NCBI GenBank assembly: GCA_035764725.1
Contig: DASTYT010000098.1
Location: 28,365-92,364, forward strand
DNA from: Candidatus Methylomirabilota bacterium
GTDB taxonomy: Bacteria; Methylomirabilota; Methylomirabilia; Rokubacteriales; CSP1-6
DNA length: 64,000 nucleotides
Reading direction: 5' to 3'
A program made the translations under genes and the position numbers. This document shows, one piece after another, positions 50,951-60,829 of this stretch. How positions within the stretch are numbered: the first letter of the stretch is position 1; each line of letters starts with the position of its first letter. The notes beneath the pieces were generated by a model. The model saw only the letters and a list, made by a program, of their open reading frames with translations. It searched no databases and was not told the origin of the DNA.

Positions 50951-52675
50951 ATGAGCAGCGCCGCCGCCGCGCGTCCGGCCGCCGAGCGTGTCCGCTACAC
51001 GCCGGTGGAGGGCGCCGCCCGCCTCTTCACGCCCGACTTCCTGGCCTATGTCGTCGCGCTCCACGACGAGTTCACCCCGCGGGTGCGGACGCTGATGGCC
51101 AAGCGGGCGGTGGTGCTGCGCCGCGCCCTCGAGGACGGCGTGGCGCCCGCCCATCCGCCGCGGAGCGAGGCGAACACTGGCGGCTGGAAGGTGCCGCCGG
51201 TGCCGGCGGAGCTGCGGCGCCCGGGCATCGAGATCTCGGGACCGTGCTCGATCACCAGCATGTTCATCAACGCCCTGAATCCGGGGCCGGAGGGCGAGCG
51301 CGCCGAGGGCGATCTGGACGACGACGAGGATTCCGGCGGTCATCGGCTCGTCGACACCGTACGCGCGGCGGAGAACCGGCTCGCCGCGGTCAACGGCGAG
51401 CTCGCGTACCGCGACGAGGAGCGCGGACGCGACTACCGGATCGCCCCCGGCGCGCTGCCGTTCTTCATGCACCGCGAGCGCGGGCTGCACCTCGACGAGC
51501 CGGAGTTCACGGTGGATGGCGCGCCCATCCCCGCCGCCATCCTCGGCACTGCGCTCACGCTCTTCTACGCGGGCCGGGCCCAGGCCGGCCGCGGGCAGGG
51601 CATCTTTTTCTACCTGCCCAAGCTCGAAGCGGCCGAGGAGTGCGTGTGGTATCGCGACCTCTTCGACCGGAGCCGCGAGCGGCTGCCCTTCCTCCGCAAC
51701 GCGGTGATCAGCGCGATACCCCTCGTGGAGTCGCTGCCCGCCGTCTATCAGATGGAGGAGATGCTCTTCGCCCTCGGCCCGTACGCTGGCGGTCTCAACG
51801 CCGCACGGTGGGACCTCAAGGCGAGCATCTTCGAGTTCGTCATGGCGGATCCCACGCAGGTGTGGCCGGACCGCTTCGGCGTGGACATCAAGACCACGCC
51901 CTTCCTCGCCGACATCTTCCGGCGCCTCGTGGCCATCTGCCTCAAGCGCGGCGCCGTGCCCATTGGCGGCATGGCCACCGCGCTGCCGAGCCAGGACCCC
52001 GAGGTGAACGCGGCCGCCGCCGCCGCCATCCGCGGCGACAAGGAGTGGGAGGCCAAGCAGGGTTTCATCCGCGCGTGGGTCGCCCACATCTTCCACATGA
52101 AGACGGCGGGTGATCCCTTCAAGCAGCTCCTCGCCTCGGGCTGGAAGCCGACCCCCGAGATGGCGGACCCCGAGCGCTATCCCGTGCGCATCGAGGTGCC
52201 GGCGGGACCGATCACCGTCGAGGGCACCCGGAGGAATGCCCGAATGGTGGTGGAGTACGTCGAGGGCTGGCTGAATGGACGCGGGGCCAAGGGCATCGAC
52301 AGCCTCGCGGGGAAGCCCGGCATCCACCCCGCGCTCATGGAAGACCTCGCGACCGGGCGCATGTCGGTGGCGCAGATCGCCCAGCGCATCCGGCACAAGG
52401 CGCGCGCCAGCGACGACCCGTCGATCTCGCACGACTTCGCCCTCGTGAAGCGGCTGCTTCGCGAGGAGACCGAGGACGTCCTCGCGCGGCTGCGCGCCAC
52501 CGTGAACGACGAGCGGGGCCGCGCCGCCTTCGCGGAGGCGGAGGCGCGCTACCGGAAGGCGGAGAAAATCGCGATGCGGTGGATCAAGAACTACACCGAG
52601 CTGGACTTCCGAAGCCTCGCCGCCTACACCCGCGCGGACCTGGAGGCGATCGCCGCCGCGCCCGCGGCGTTCTAG
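50951..52675 (+). CDS. aceB: Malate synthase A
   Basis: Condenses glyoxylate with acetyl-CoA to malate. The 574 residues are typical of the A form. Recognisable are ARLFTPDFLAYVVALHDEF at the N-terminus, IPLVESLPAVYQMEEMLFAL, RWDLKASIFEFV, IGGMATALPSQDPEVN and LNGRGAKGIDSLAG with the C-terminal plug. Catalytic Asp and Arg positions are in the AGGLNAARWD region and nearby. No isocitrate lyase is in the window, so glyoxylate may come from elsewhere (glycine, glycolate, or the reductase-linked route at 41377). An AGGAAC site precedes ATG 50951. Confidence 0.95.
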   Translation: MSSAAAARPAAERVRYTPVEGAARLFTPDFLAYVVALHDEFTPRVRTLMAKRAVVLRRALEDGVAPAHPPRSEANTGGWKVPPVPAELRRPGIEISGPCSITSMFINALNPGPEGERAEGDLDDDEDSGGHRLVDTVRAAENRLAAVNGELAYRDEERGRDYRIAPGALPFFMHRERGLHLDEPEFTVDGAPIPAAILGTALTLFYAGRAQAGRGQGIFFYLPKLEAAEECVWYRDLFDRSRERLPFLRNAVISAIPLVESLPAVYQMEEMLFALGPYAGGLNAARWDLKASIFEFVMADPTQVWPDRFGVDIKTTPFLADIFRRLVAICLKRGAVPIGGMATALPSQDPEVNAAAAAAIRGDKEWEAKQGFIRAWVAHIFHMKTAGDPFKQLLASGWKPTPEMADPERYPVRIEVPAGPITVEGTRRNARMVVEYVEGWLNGRGAKGIDSLAGKPGIHPALMEDLATGRMSVAQIAQRIRHKARASDDPSISHDFALVKRLLREETEDVLARLRATVNDERGRAAFAEAEARYRKAEKIAMRWIKNYTELDFRSLAAYTRADLEAIAAAPAAF

Positions 52676-52680
52676 CCGCC

Positions 52681-55422
52681 CTAGGCGGCAGTCGAGCGGG
52701 AGACCATCTCGGCGGGCTCGGCGACCGGGCGCGGCAGCAGCCGCAGCACCACCGGGAGCACCACCAGCGACGCGATGAGGGCGCAGGTCGCGCCCACGGT
52801 GAGGAGTAGCCCCAGCCCGTAGATGCCCTGGTGGCGCGAGACCATCAGGCTGCCGAAGCCGACGATGGTGGTGAGGCCGTTCAGGATCACCGCCATCACC
52901 GTGCTGCGCGCGACGAGCGGGCCGCCGTGCTCGCGGCCCTCCATGTAGTTCATCACCACGTTGAGGCCGAACTCCGCCGAGGTGCCGATGATGAGGGGCA
53001 AGCCCCACACGTTGGCGAGATTGAACTTGAGGTCGAAGAGCCACATGAGGCCGACCGTCCACAGGAGCCCCAGCGCCAGGGGCAGGAGCGAGATCAGGCT
53101 TTCGCGCACGCGGCGCAGCATCGCGTAGGTGAGAGCTCCCACCAGCACGAACGCGTAGAGCGTGCCCTGCAGGTACGCGCGCTCCATGAGCCGGATCGCC
53201 TCGTAGGTGATGATGGGCGACCCCGTCACGTCGCGGTCCACCGTGCGGAGCTCGCGCACGAACTGATCGGCGCCCTCGCGCTCCCAGATGTCCACCTTCG
53301 GGTGGATCTGGATGAGGAACTTGCCGCTCGCCCCGATGAACTTCCGCCGCATCTCGTCGGGCACGTCGGCGAGGGTAATGGGCTGCGGGCGCAGGTTGCG
53401 CTGGAGGCTGTAGAACTTGTCCACGAAGTCCCGGTAGAGCTGGGCCTGGAGGTGCGTCAGCGCCGGCTCGATCATGTCGCGATCGGCGACGGCGAGGCGG
53501 GCGAGGAGCCGGCCGCTCAGCTCGCGGAGGTGACGGATGTCCTCGGGCAGCTTGTCCCCGGTCTCGACGGCGGCGAAGTCGAAGCGGCGCTTGAGGTCGC
53601 GCACGGTCTGGGTGAGGCGGTCGAGATCCACCGGGCTCGAGCGGTTGATCCGCACCGGCGAGACGAGGGGCGCGAAGCTCCGGATGATCTTGACCTTCTC
53701 GTCCTGGTTGTCGGGAATGAGACGGAGCACCGAATCCACCTCGGACACCGACGGCAGCCGCTCGAAGGCCTGCTGCTTGGTGCGCAGCTCCTCCAGCGAG
53801 GCGGCGGAGGCGAGCCCGTTGAAGCCCGAGCGCCCGGTGGTGGCGAGGATGCGCTTCTCCCACGCCACCGACTCCGTGCCCTTGGCCTGGAGGTTCAGAA
53901 GGTTGTAGTCGAAGCCGACCCACGGCAGCGTGAGCGCGCTCGCCACCGTGACCACGGCGCCGGCGGCGAGCACGGTGCCGGGGTACTGCGCCATGCGGTC
54001 GAGGAGCGGCACCCGCAGGCGCTCGAGCTGATGCGCGCGCGGCTTCTGGTTCCGTGGGCGCTCGGCGTGGTGGCGGTCCATGATCACCAGCACCGCGGGG
54101 AAGAACGTCATCATGCTGAGCCAGGACAGCATGATCGCGGAGCCCGCGATGAAGCCCAGCTCCTGGATGCCCCGGAAGTCGGTGAGCATCAGGACGTAGA
54201 ACGTGGCCGCCGCGGTGAGGGCGCCGAGCAGGATGGCCGGGCCTGCCCGTCCCGCGGTGTGCTCGAGGGCCTCGCGCAGGTTGCGGCCCAGGAAGATCTC
54301 CTCCTCGTAACGGAAGAGGAAATAGATCCCGTAGTCGATGCCCACGCCCACCACGATCGAAATGAACATCACCGAGAAGATCGTGAGGTGGCCCACGAAG
54401 AGCGTCACCACCCCCATCGACCACGCGATGCTGACCGCGAGGACCACCAACATGAGGGTGGGCTTCGTGACCCGGAGGAAGCAGAGCCAGATGAGTCCGA
54501 GGGTCAGGACGAACGAGAGCACGGTGGCGACCTGGCTGTCCTCGAACGCCGCCGTCATCTCGTCGTTGGAGAGCACGGGGGCACCGGTCACGCCGGCCTG
54601 CACGTTGGGGAAGTCCTCCCGGAGCCGCTCCACCGCGTCCCGCACCGCCTGGATGGCCGCCCGGTCGCCCATGAAGCTGCCCTTGTCGCCCTTGGGCGTC
54701 TCCACCAGCACGAAGAGAAGGCTCTTGTCGTCGGAGAGGAAGTAGCCGGCGTCGGCCTCGGCGTCCTTGCCGAAGGTGAAGAGGGTGCCCCACGGCGAGC
54801 GATAGGCCGTCGGCCGGTCGAGGCGCTGGTCGATCTGCTCCAGGAGCATCTGGAGGAAGCGGGTGTCCGCCGGGTTCTTGTCCTCGAGGCCCAGGTCGAA
54901 GACGTTGTTCACGAACGCCTGGGCGAACTGGGTATTCACGCCCTCGAGCAGCTGAGCGAGGCTCGGCTCCGCCGCGAAGTGCTCCATAAACTCCTGGTGG
55001 TCGAAGATCTTGTCCTGGATCTCGCGGAGCGTGTCCGTGGAGAGATACAGGAGCTGGCGGCCCTCGAAGCGCTTGGGATCGATGCGGTAGGAGGCGCGCG
55101 GGAACTTCACCGGTGACGCGCGGAGCTCGCCGACGAGGCGGCTCGCGTACGCCTTGGCCGCCTCGAAGCTGCGGGCTTCGACCACCACCACGATGTCCTC
55201 GAGCTCGCCGAAGTCCTTGGCGTACTCGACGTAGCGCTGCACGTAGCCCGCGTTCTGCGGGAGCACGTCGCGGCCGGACGTCTTGAAGGTGAGTCCATGC
55301 ACGGTGAGGGCGACGCTCACCGCCGCGAGGATCAGGGAGAGCCCGACCGTCACCCACGGGCGTCGGCAGGACACCCGCACGAGGCGGCGAAGCAAGCGGC
55401 CGGTCCGGGAAATCGCGATCAT
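52681..55422 (-). CDS. hpnN: RND/MMPL lipid exporter, HpnN-like
   Basis: Resistance-nodulation-division transporter of 913 residues. Twelve helices form two halves, each with a large periplasmic loop. Diagnostic are ITISVMFISIVVGVGIDYGIYF-like helix 4 (VVGVGIDYG) and GTSAEFGLNVVMNYMEG in the second half, as in HpnN, which moves hopanoids to the outer membrane. It is the distal gene of the minus-strand block that begins with mlaF and follows ino1 by 76 bases. It may export hopanoids or the new lipid made by the upstream genes. Confidence 0.85.
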   Translation of the reverse strand: MIAISRTGRLLRRLVRVSCRRPWVTVGLSLILAAVSVALTVHGLTFKTSGRDVLPQNAGYVQRYVEYAKDFGELEDIVVVVEARSFEAAKAYASRLVGELRASPVKFPRASYRIDPKRFEGRQLLYLSTDTLREIQDKIFDHQEFMEHFAAEPSLAQLLEGVNTQFAQAFVNNVFDLGLEDKNPADTRFLQMLLEQIDQRLDRPTAYRSPWGTLFTFGKDAEADAGYFLSDDKSLLFVLVETPKGDKGSFMGDRAAIQAVRDAVERLREDFPNVQAGVTGAPVLSNDEMTAAFEDSQVATVLSFVLTLGLIWLCFLRVTKPTLMLVVLAVSIAWSMGVVTLFVGHLTIFSVMFISIVVGVGIDYGIYFLFRYEEEIFLGRNLREALEHTAGRAGPAILLGALTAAATFYVLMLTDFRGIQELGFIAGSAIMLSWLSMMTFFPAVLVIMDRHHAERPRNQKPRAHQLERLRVPLLDRMAQYPGTVLAAGAVVTVASALTLPWVGFDYNLLNLQAKGTESVAWEKRILATTGRSGFNGLASAASLEELRTKQQAFERLPSVSEVDSVLRLIPDNQDEKVKIIRSFAPLVSPVRINRSSPVDLDRLTQTVRDLKRRFDFAAVETGDKLPEDIRHLRELSGRLLARLAVADRDMIEPALTHLQAQLYRDFVDKFYSLQRNLRPQPITLADVPDEMRRKFIGASGKFLIQIHPKVDIWEREGADQFVRELRTVDRDVTGSPIITYEAIRLMERAYLQGTLYAFVLVGALTYAMLRRVRESLISLLPLALGLLWTVGLMWLFDLKFNLANVWGLPLIIGTSAEFGLNVVMNYMEGREHGGPLVARSTVMAVILNGLTTIVGFGSLMVSRHQGIYGLGLLLTVGATCALIASLVVLPVVLRLLPRPVAEPAEMVSRSTAA

Positions 55423-55498
55423 GGGACACGAGGCAGACCCACGCAGTGTAGCACCGCGGTCCCGGGGGGACCTACGTCTGCCGACGCGGAGGCGGGGG

Positions 55499-56572
55499 CT
55501 ATTCGGCGGCGGCGATGAAGCGCTCGAGGCGCGTGCGCGCCTCGTCGTCCGACCACTGCTCGGGGGGCGACTTCATCAGGTAGGCGGAGGGGGCGAGGAG
55601 GGCGCCCTTGAGCCCCCGGTCCATCGCGATCTTGCAGCAGCGGATGGCGTCGATGACCACACCGGCGGAGTTGGGCGAGTCCCACACTTCGAGCTTGAGC
55701 TCGAGGTTGATGGGTTGTTCGCCGAACCCGCGGCCCTCCAGGCGGATGTGGGCCCACTTCCGGTCGGCGAGCCACGGCACGTAGTCACTGGGGCCGATGT
55801 GGATCGAGTCGTCGGGCATCTCGTGGGCGAGCTGCGACCGCACCGCGTCCGTCTTGGAGATCTTCTTGGATTCGAGCCGGGAGCGCTCGAGCATGTTGTA
55901 GAAGTCGGTGTTCCCGCCCACGTTGAGCTGGCTGGTCCGGTCGAGCCGGACTCCCCGGTCCATGAAGAGGCGCGTGAGCATGCGGTGCACGATGGTCGCG
56001 CCCACCTGCGACTTCACGTCGTCGCCCACGATGGGCAGTCCGCGCTCCTCGAAGCGCCGGCGCCAGTATTCCTCGCGCGCGATGAAGACGGGGATGCAGT
56101 TGACGAAGCCACACCCGGCGTCCAGCACCTGCTCCACGTACCACTTCGTCGCCATCTCGCTGCCGACGGGCAGGAAGTTGACCACCACGTCGGTGCGCGT
56201 CTCCCGCAGGATGCCGGCGATGTCGGCGGTGGAGCCGGGGGCCTTCGTGATGACCTGGGAAAGATAGTGCCCGAGACCGTCGTGCGTCATCCCCCGGTGC
56301 ACCGGCACGTCGAGGCGGGGTACCTCGGCGAAGCGAACGGTGTTATTGGGCTCCCGGGCGATGGCCTCCGACAGATCGACGCCCACCTTGCGGGCGTCGA
56401 TGTCGAAGGCGGCCGAGAACTCGATGTCCCCGACGTGGTAGGGGCCTACCCGGGGCCGCATCAAGCCCGGGATGAAGCCGTCGTCCGAAGCGGAGCGGTA
56501 GAAGTGGACGCCCTGCACGAGGGCGGACGCGCAGTTGCCGACACCGACAATCGCGACGCGAACCGGGGCCAA
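55499..56572 (-). CDS. ino1: Myo-inositol-1-phosphate synthase
   Basis: Converts glucose-6-phosphate to L-myo-inositol-1-phosphate using internal NAD+. The 357-residue size is the short actinobacterial/archaeal type. The N-terminal [19 protein letters not shown] is the NAD motif; [32 protein letters not shown] and [12 protein letters not shown] are catalytic-core hallmarks. Start is TTG 56572, preceded by GGAGGGA 4-5 bases away; no other start fits. It lies in the lipid block and would supply inositol-1-phosphate to the CDP-alcohol transferase or to head-group synthesis. Confidence 0.93.
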   Translation of the reverse strand: MAPVRVAIVGVGNCASALVQGVHFYRSASDDGFIPGLMRPRVGPYHVGDIEFSAAFDIDARKVGVDLSEAIAREPNNTVRFAEVPRLDVPVHRGMTHDGLGHYLSQVITKAPGSTADIAGILRETRTDVVVNFLPVGSEMATKWYVEQVLDAGCGFVNCIPVFIAREEYWRRRFEERGLPIVGDDVKSQVGATIVHRMLTRLFMDRGVRLDRTSQLNVGGNTDFYNMLERSRLESKKISKTDAVRSQLAHEMPDDSIHIGPSDYVPWLADRKWAHIRLEGRGFGEQPINLELKLEVWDSPNSAGVVIDAIRCCKIAMDRGLKGALLAPSAYLMKSPPEQWSDDEARTRLERFIAAAE

Positions 56573-56616
56573 GGGTCCCTCCGTGGAATCGCTGGGGTGG
56601 CGACGCGCCGTCGAGT

Positions 56617-57699
56617 CTAGCACATCGCCGCGGGCCGGGGGGGCGGGCCGTCCGCCTCGTCGAGCTCGACGGGAGCGGGCCGCCCGCTGAGGGCGGCGAG
56701 CGCGATCATGCCCGCGGAGGCCCACGTGAGCTCGCGCAGCCGGCGCACCAGCGTGTAGGTGAGGCCGATCGCCCCACCGTAGCCGAAGGCGGCGAAGATG
56801 GCCACGTTGCTGCCCTCGAGGGCGCCGATTGAGCCCGGGATCATGAAGCTCGCGAACTTCACCGCGGCGGCGCACGCCTCCAGCACCATCGCGGTGAGGA
56901 GCGGCACAGGCAGCCCCAGGAAGTTGAGGACGAGGAAGATCTCGAGGCTGCCGAGCGTCCACGCCAGGAAGTGCACGAACACGCCGGCCGCCAGCCGGCG
57001 CCGCTGCTCCCGGTAGTACATCGCGAGGGTCCGGTCGAGCCCCTCGAGGCGCTCCTGCCGGCTCCGACTCGGCCCCATGCCGAAGCGGGCGAGGAGCCGT
57101 CCGCCGCGCCCCGCCGCGCCCATGAGCTGCACCGCGACGAAGCCCGTCATCGCCAGGGCCTGGACGATCAGCAGCACGGTCATCGCGGTGATGATCGGTC
57201 CGTAGACGGGGACGACCGTGCACGCGAGCGCGAGCCCGAGCAGGCCGAACAGCCCCTGGCCCAGCACGATCGCCGTCTTGTCCACGATCACCGAGGTGAG
57301 CCCCTCGACCGGGGACACCCAGTAGCGCAGGAGGTACGCTTTCACGGGCTCGCCGCCCACCGAGGCGGTTGGCGTGGTGTAGTTGACCGCCTCGCCGGCG
57401 AGGCGCGCCGTCCACAGCTTCGGAAACGGGGGCACGCGATCGGGAAAGGCGAAGCGCCACGCCGCGGTGTCGAGCGTGCTCGTCAGCGCGTAGGGGAAGC
57501 ACAGCACGATGAGAATCCGCCACGACAGCGTGGTGATCGCGTCGAGGATGGTGGATGGCCCCACCCGGTAGACGAGGTACGCGACCACGCCCAAGCCCAC
57601 CACCATCACGAGCGGGCGGACGGCGCGCCGGAGGGAAATCGGGCGACTCCGTCCCGCTAGCGCGCGGAGGGGCGGCCGCGGCGAATGCGGCCCACGCAC
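56617..57699 (-). CDS. UPF0104/lysylphosphatidylglycerol synthase-like membrane protein
   Basis: Integral membrane protein of 360 residues with eight or so helices ([54 protein letters not shown]). The SVGGEPVK and [10 protein letters not shown] phrases are hallmarks of PF03706, a family including AglD-like and MprF flippase domains and the hopanoid gene hpnL. No MprF catalytic domain is attached. A likely role is flipping or guiding a lipid intermediate. GTG 57699 overlaps the upstream gene by 43 bases; a later start is possible. Confidence 0.82.
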   Translation of the reverse strand: MRGPHSPRPPLRALAGRSRPISLRRAVRPLVMVVGLGVVAYLVYRVGPSTILDAITTLSWRILIVLCFPYALTSTLDTAAWRFAFPDRVPPFPKLWTARLAGEAVNYTTPTASVGGEPVKAYLLRYWVSPVEGLTSVIVDKTAIVLGQGLFGLLGLALACTVVPVYGPIITAMTVLLIVQALAMTGFVAVQLMGAAGRGGRLLARFGMGPSRSRQERLEGLDRTLAMYYREQRRRLAAGVFVHFLAWTLGSLEIFLVLNFLGLPVPLLTAMVLEACAAAVKFASFMIPGSIGALEGSNVAIFAAFGYGGAIGLTYTLVRRLRELTWASAGMIALAALSGRPAPVELDEADGPPPRPAAMC

Positions 57700-58835
57700 G
57701 CCAGCCAGTACGACTGCGAACCCATCGCGACCACGAGGGCGAGGATCGGCAGAGCGGCCGGCAGCGCCGCGCGCAGGAGCACGAACACGATCAGCAGCGC
57801 GTAGAAGAGGTCACGGTTGCCCATGTTCTTGAGGGCGCCGCCGACCGTCTCGCCCACCGCGATCTCGCGGGGGAGGTAGCGGGCGAAGAGCGCGCTGAGC
57901 GCCACCCCCGAGGCCCCCACCGCGCCGATCGCCGCGTCCACCCATCCGGGGCCGGCCGCGACGGCCATCGCGAGCACGAGGCCGGAGTGGATCACGGTGT
58001 CGATGGCCCAGTCCAGATGCGCGCCGAAGCGCGACTCCTGGAAGGTGAGCCGGGCCAGCTCGCCGTCGGAGTGATCCACGATGCATGCCACGGCGTAGGC
58101 GAGCACACCCACCGCGGCGGAAGCCGCGGTGCCGTGCCAGAAGCACCACACCGCGCCCAGCCCGATGACGAGGCTCAGGCCGCTGACCTGATTCGGCGTG
58201 GCGGGCGTGCGCACGAGCATGCGCGTGATCCGGCGCGAGCTGCGGCGATGGAGGTACTGGTCCACCCCGGTGTCGTTGTCCGTGCCCAGCCCCGCGTAGA
58301 GGCGTTGCTCGGCCTCCGCGAGGTCGCCCGTGTCGCCGACGGCGAAGCAGAGGCCGGCCGCCGACAGGGGTTTCGGACGCGTGGCCGCGACGTGGCGCCC
58401 GAGCTCGGCGCCGAGGGGGGCGCCCGCGGCCACTGCGCCGGCAAAGCGACGGGCGGCCTCCGCGGTCAGGAGAAGGACGGGCGCGCCTGCCTCGGTGAGC
58501 ACCGCGCCCGCTGCCTCCGGAGGGTCGGCGAGGAGCGGGCCCAGGGTGCGCGCGTCGAGCAGGGTGGAGGCGGGTAGGAAGAGGGCGCCGCGCTCCGCGA
58601 TCTCCAGCGCGGCGCCCGCGCCCTCGAGCCAGCGCACGCGGCCGCGCAGGTCGCGGGTGCGCCCGATCAGGCGCTCGAGATTCTCGGTGCGGAGGCCGGC
58701 GGGAATTCCCACGACGGTGGCGCCGGCGCGGACCGCGGCGACGGCGGCGCGGAGGGCGAGCGGACGGCCCGCCACCACCGTGCCCGCCAGCGCGGCGCTC
58801 TCCGCATCGGGGACGTACAGGAGGGCGCCCGCCAC
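57657..58835 (-). CDS. CDP-alcohol phosphotransferase with degenerate nucleotidyltransferase-like N-terminal domain
   Basis: Membrane enzyme of 392 residues. The C-terminal half has the complete CDP-alcohol signature D-x2-D-G-x2-A-R-x8-G-x3-D-x3-D (DHSDGELAR, then GAHLDWAID) and six helices. The N-terminal 180 residues resemble a nucleotidyltransferase ([21 protein letters not shown]) but lack a clear G-x-G-x-R/P-loop. This layout matches IPCT/DIPPS fusions that make di-myo-inositol phosphate. It would attach a CMP-activated alcohol to a lipid or polyol. GTG 58835 follows the NTase stop by one base. Substrates are not defined by sequence. Confidence 0.85.
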   Translation of the reverse strand: MAGALLYVPDAESAALAGTVVAGRPLALRAAVAAVRAGATVVGIPAGLRTENLERLIGRTRDLRGRVRWLEGAGAALEIAERGALFLPASTLLDARTLGPLLADPPEAAGAVLTEAGAPVLLLTAEAARRFAGAVAAGAPLGAELGRHVAATRPKPLSAAGLCFAVGDTGDLAEAEQRLYAGLGTDNDTGVDQYLHRRSSRRITRMLVRTPATPNQVSGLSLVIGLGAVWCFWHGTAASAAVGVLAYAVACIVDHSDGELARLTFQESRFGAHLDWAIDTVIHSGLVLAMAVAAGPGWVDAAIGAVGASGVALSALFARYLPREIAVGETVGGALKNMGNRDLFYALLIVFVLLRAALPAALPILALVVAMGSQSYWLACVGRIRRGRPSAR

Positions 58836-58836
58836 C

Positions 58837-59577
58837 TCAGGATCCGAACCGCGCGATGCGGGGCAGGACATCGACCTCGGCCCGCCGCAGATCCTCGGCG
58901 AAGTCCACCTCGGTCCAGGGCATACCGGTCACGTCGACCCAGCCGACGGGCACGCGGGCGAGCAGCCGGTGGAGCGCGTCCTCGTACTCGTTGGTGCCGC
59001 CCGTCTCCTCGATCGACTCGCCGAGGAGCCGGATGTACTCGGGGGCGTGCGCGACGCCGCACTTGAAGAAGCCGATGCCTTCGCCGACCACTTCCCAGCG
59101 CTCGGGCACGAACTTCTTGCCGAGCGCGATCACGCGATCGCCGATCCCGTAGAGCTTCACCTCCTCGCCGGTGTCCGTGAAGCCGCGGTCCAGGAGCAGC
59201 GCGCTCGCGCTGGGCGAGGCGATGAGCCGGCCGAGGAACTCGGGCGGGAAGAGCACGTCGGCGTCCATGACCAGCGTGGTGTCCTGGAGCAGGGTCTCGC
59301 GGGCGCGCCAGAGCGAGAGGATCGAGCCCTTCTGGTAGTCGGGGTTCTCGACATAGCGGATGCGCATGCCGCCGCGCCGGCCGCCCGCCGCCGCGCGCAC
59401 CTGGTCCTGGCAGTGGCCCACCACGAGCACGGTCTCCTCCACGCCGTGCGCGGCAAGCGCGTCCAGCATGCGATCGAGGAGATGGCGCCCGCCGATGGGG
59501 AGCAGGCACTTGTGCGTGTGGTCGGTGATGGGCGCCAAGCGCCGGGCGACCCCCGCCGCGAGCACGATCGCCTTCAT
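58837..59577 (-). CDS. Nucleotidyltransferase (inositol-1-P or phosphonate cytidylyltransferase-like)
   Basis: Sugar-phosphate/alcohol-phosphate nucleotidyltransferase of 246 residues. The motif AIVLAAGVARRLAPITDHTHKCLLPIGG is the G-x-G-x-R...PK site, though the second G is missing (AAGVARRL). MDADVLFPPEF contains the metal Asp, and NPDYQKGSILSLWRARE matches the family's substrate region in LicC/IPCT/PntC enzymes. ATG 59577 overlaps ppd by 4 bases and the stop touches the CDP-alcohol gene, so it probably makes the CDP-activated substrate for it. Confidence 0.85.
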   Translation of the reverse strand: MKAIVLAAGVARRLAPITDHTHKCLLPIGGRHLLDRMLDALAAHGVEETVLVVGHCQDQVRAAAGGRRGGMRIRYVENPDYQKGSILSLWRARETLLQDTTLVMDADVLFPPEFLGRLIASPSASALLLDRGFTDTGEEVKLYGIGDRVIALGKKFVPERWEVVGEGIGFFKCGVAHAPEYIRLLGESIEETGGTNEYEDALHRLLARVPVGWVDVTGMPWTEVDFAEDLRRAEVDVLPRIARFGS

Positions 59578-60824
59578 CGGTGCCCCGCTGTCGCGCCCGC
59601 GAGCGCGCCGCGGAACCGATCGCGGATCTCCTCGGGCGGATAGGGGATGCGCGGCGCCGGCTGCTCCTCCGCGGTGACCTTGACGAGGACGAAGGCGGGC
59701 CCGCCCTCGCGCAGCGCCGCCGCCACCGCCTCGCGCACCTCGGGGCCCCCGGCGACCGCGACGGCGCTCCGGTACCCCGACGCCGCCGCGATGGCGTCGA
59801 GCCGCGCGTGGCGCGACGGCGAAGCCTGATTGCCCGTGGAGCCGTAGACGGCGTTGTCGAAGACCACGTGCACGAAGTTCGCGGGCCGGCCAGCGCCCAT
59901 CAGGGGACCGCCGCCGATCATCGGGAGGATGCCAAGGTTCATCAGCAGGTTGCCGTCCCCGTCGAACACCACCGCCGGCCGCTCCGGCCGGGCCAGCGCC
60001 ACCCCGAGGCCGATGGCCGAGGCCAGGCCCATCGAGCCGATCATGTAGAAGTTCTGCGGCCGGTCACCCAGCGAGAACGACTCGCGGCAGATGAAGCCGT
60101 TGGCGTGCACCACCGGCGCATCGCCCACCGCCCCCATCGCCGCCCGCAGCGCCTCCAGCCGCGAGATCTTCGGCGTCAGGTCTCCCGTTGGAACCACGCT
60201 CTGCGCTGGATTTCTGTCTACCATCAGCGGGGGCCCAGAAATGGCCCCCGCTCTCCCCCCGCCGGCATTCGACCCGCCGGTGCGCGAGGTGTTCTGCGGA
60301 CCACCGTGGCCCGTCTCCGCGTGCGAACGCGTGGCCATGACGCCCGGCGGGAGCAGGAGCGCGACCGGCTGCGAGAGGCGCGTGGACTCGGCGCGGGCCC
60401 AGGCGATGTCGGTGGGCGCGGTGTCGGCGGACAGCACCCGATGCGGCACGCCCATGAGGTCGAGGAGGCGCGGGGAGATGTCGCCCATCACGAGATGCTC
60501 GGGCGCGTCCTTGCCGCCGTGGCCCCGCCAGGTCACGAGGAGCACGGCGGGAAGCCGGTACATCAGGGAGAGGGAGACCACCGCGTTGAGGCTGGTGCCG
60601 AGGCCGGAGTTCTGCATGATCACGAAGGGCGCGCGGCCGGCCAGCCAGGCGCCCGCCGCCATCCCCACCGCCACGTCCTCGCGCACGGCGGGGACATAGG
60701 GCAGGCGCGGGTGCGTTTCGAGCGCGGCGATGGCGTCGCCCACCAGCGAGCAGGGCACGCCCGTGAAGAAATCGTGCCCCTCGCTCTCCGCCGCCTCGAT
60801 GAACTCCTTGCCGGAGATTGGCAT
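59574..60824 (-). CDS. Phosphonopyruvate decarboxylase-like TPP enzyme
   Basis: Thiamine diphosphate enzyme of 416 residues that in known pathways converts phosphonopyruvate to phosphonoacetaldehyde, pulling the unfavourable mutase step. The N-terminal half has FFTGVPCSLVGDAIAAL, VREDVAVGMAAGAW and MQNSGLGTSLNAVVSL (the family's E/Q-N-x-G-L-G-x-x-x-N). The C-terminal half has the TPP motif GDGNLLMNLG and the NFVHVVFDNAVYGSTGNQ segment. A Gly/Thr-rich insertion of about 45 residues separates the halves (residues about 165-210). ATG 60824 lies 5 bases after the upstream stop. Sulfopyruvate decarboxylase is an alternative, but the neighbouring mutase favours phosphonopyruvate. Confidence 0.88.
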   Translation of the reverse strand: MPISGKEFIEAAESEGHDFFTGVPCSLVGDAIAALETHPRLPYVPAVREDVAVGMAAGAWLAGRAPFVIMQNSGLGTSLNAVVSLSLMYRLPAVLLVTWRGHGGKDAPEHLVMGDISPRLLDLMGVPHRVLSADTAPTDIAWARAESTRLSQPVALLLPPGVMATRSHAETGHGGPQNTSRTGGSNAGGGRAGAISGPPLMVDRNPAQSVVPTGDLTPKISRLEALRAAMGAVGDAPVVHANGFICRESFSLGDRPQNFYMIGSMGLASAIGLGVALARPERPAVVFDGDGNLLMNLGILPMIGGGPLMGAGRPANFVHVVFDNAVYGSTGNQASPSRHARLDAIAAASGYRSAVAVAGGPEVREAVAAALREGGPAFVLVKVTAEEQPAPRIPYPPEEIRDRFRGALAGATAGHR

Positions 60825-60829
60825 CACGA

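Noticed and set aside
50870-55429. A 1519-codon open frame on the minus strand over the HpnN-like gene and beyond
   Set aside because: It is a GC-driven shadow in another frame; its composition is Arg/Gly/Pro/His-rich with no family motif, while the other frame encodes a full RND transporter.
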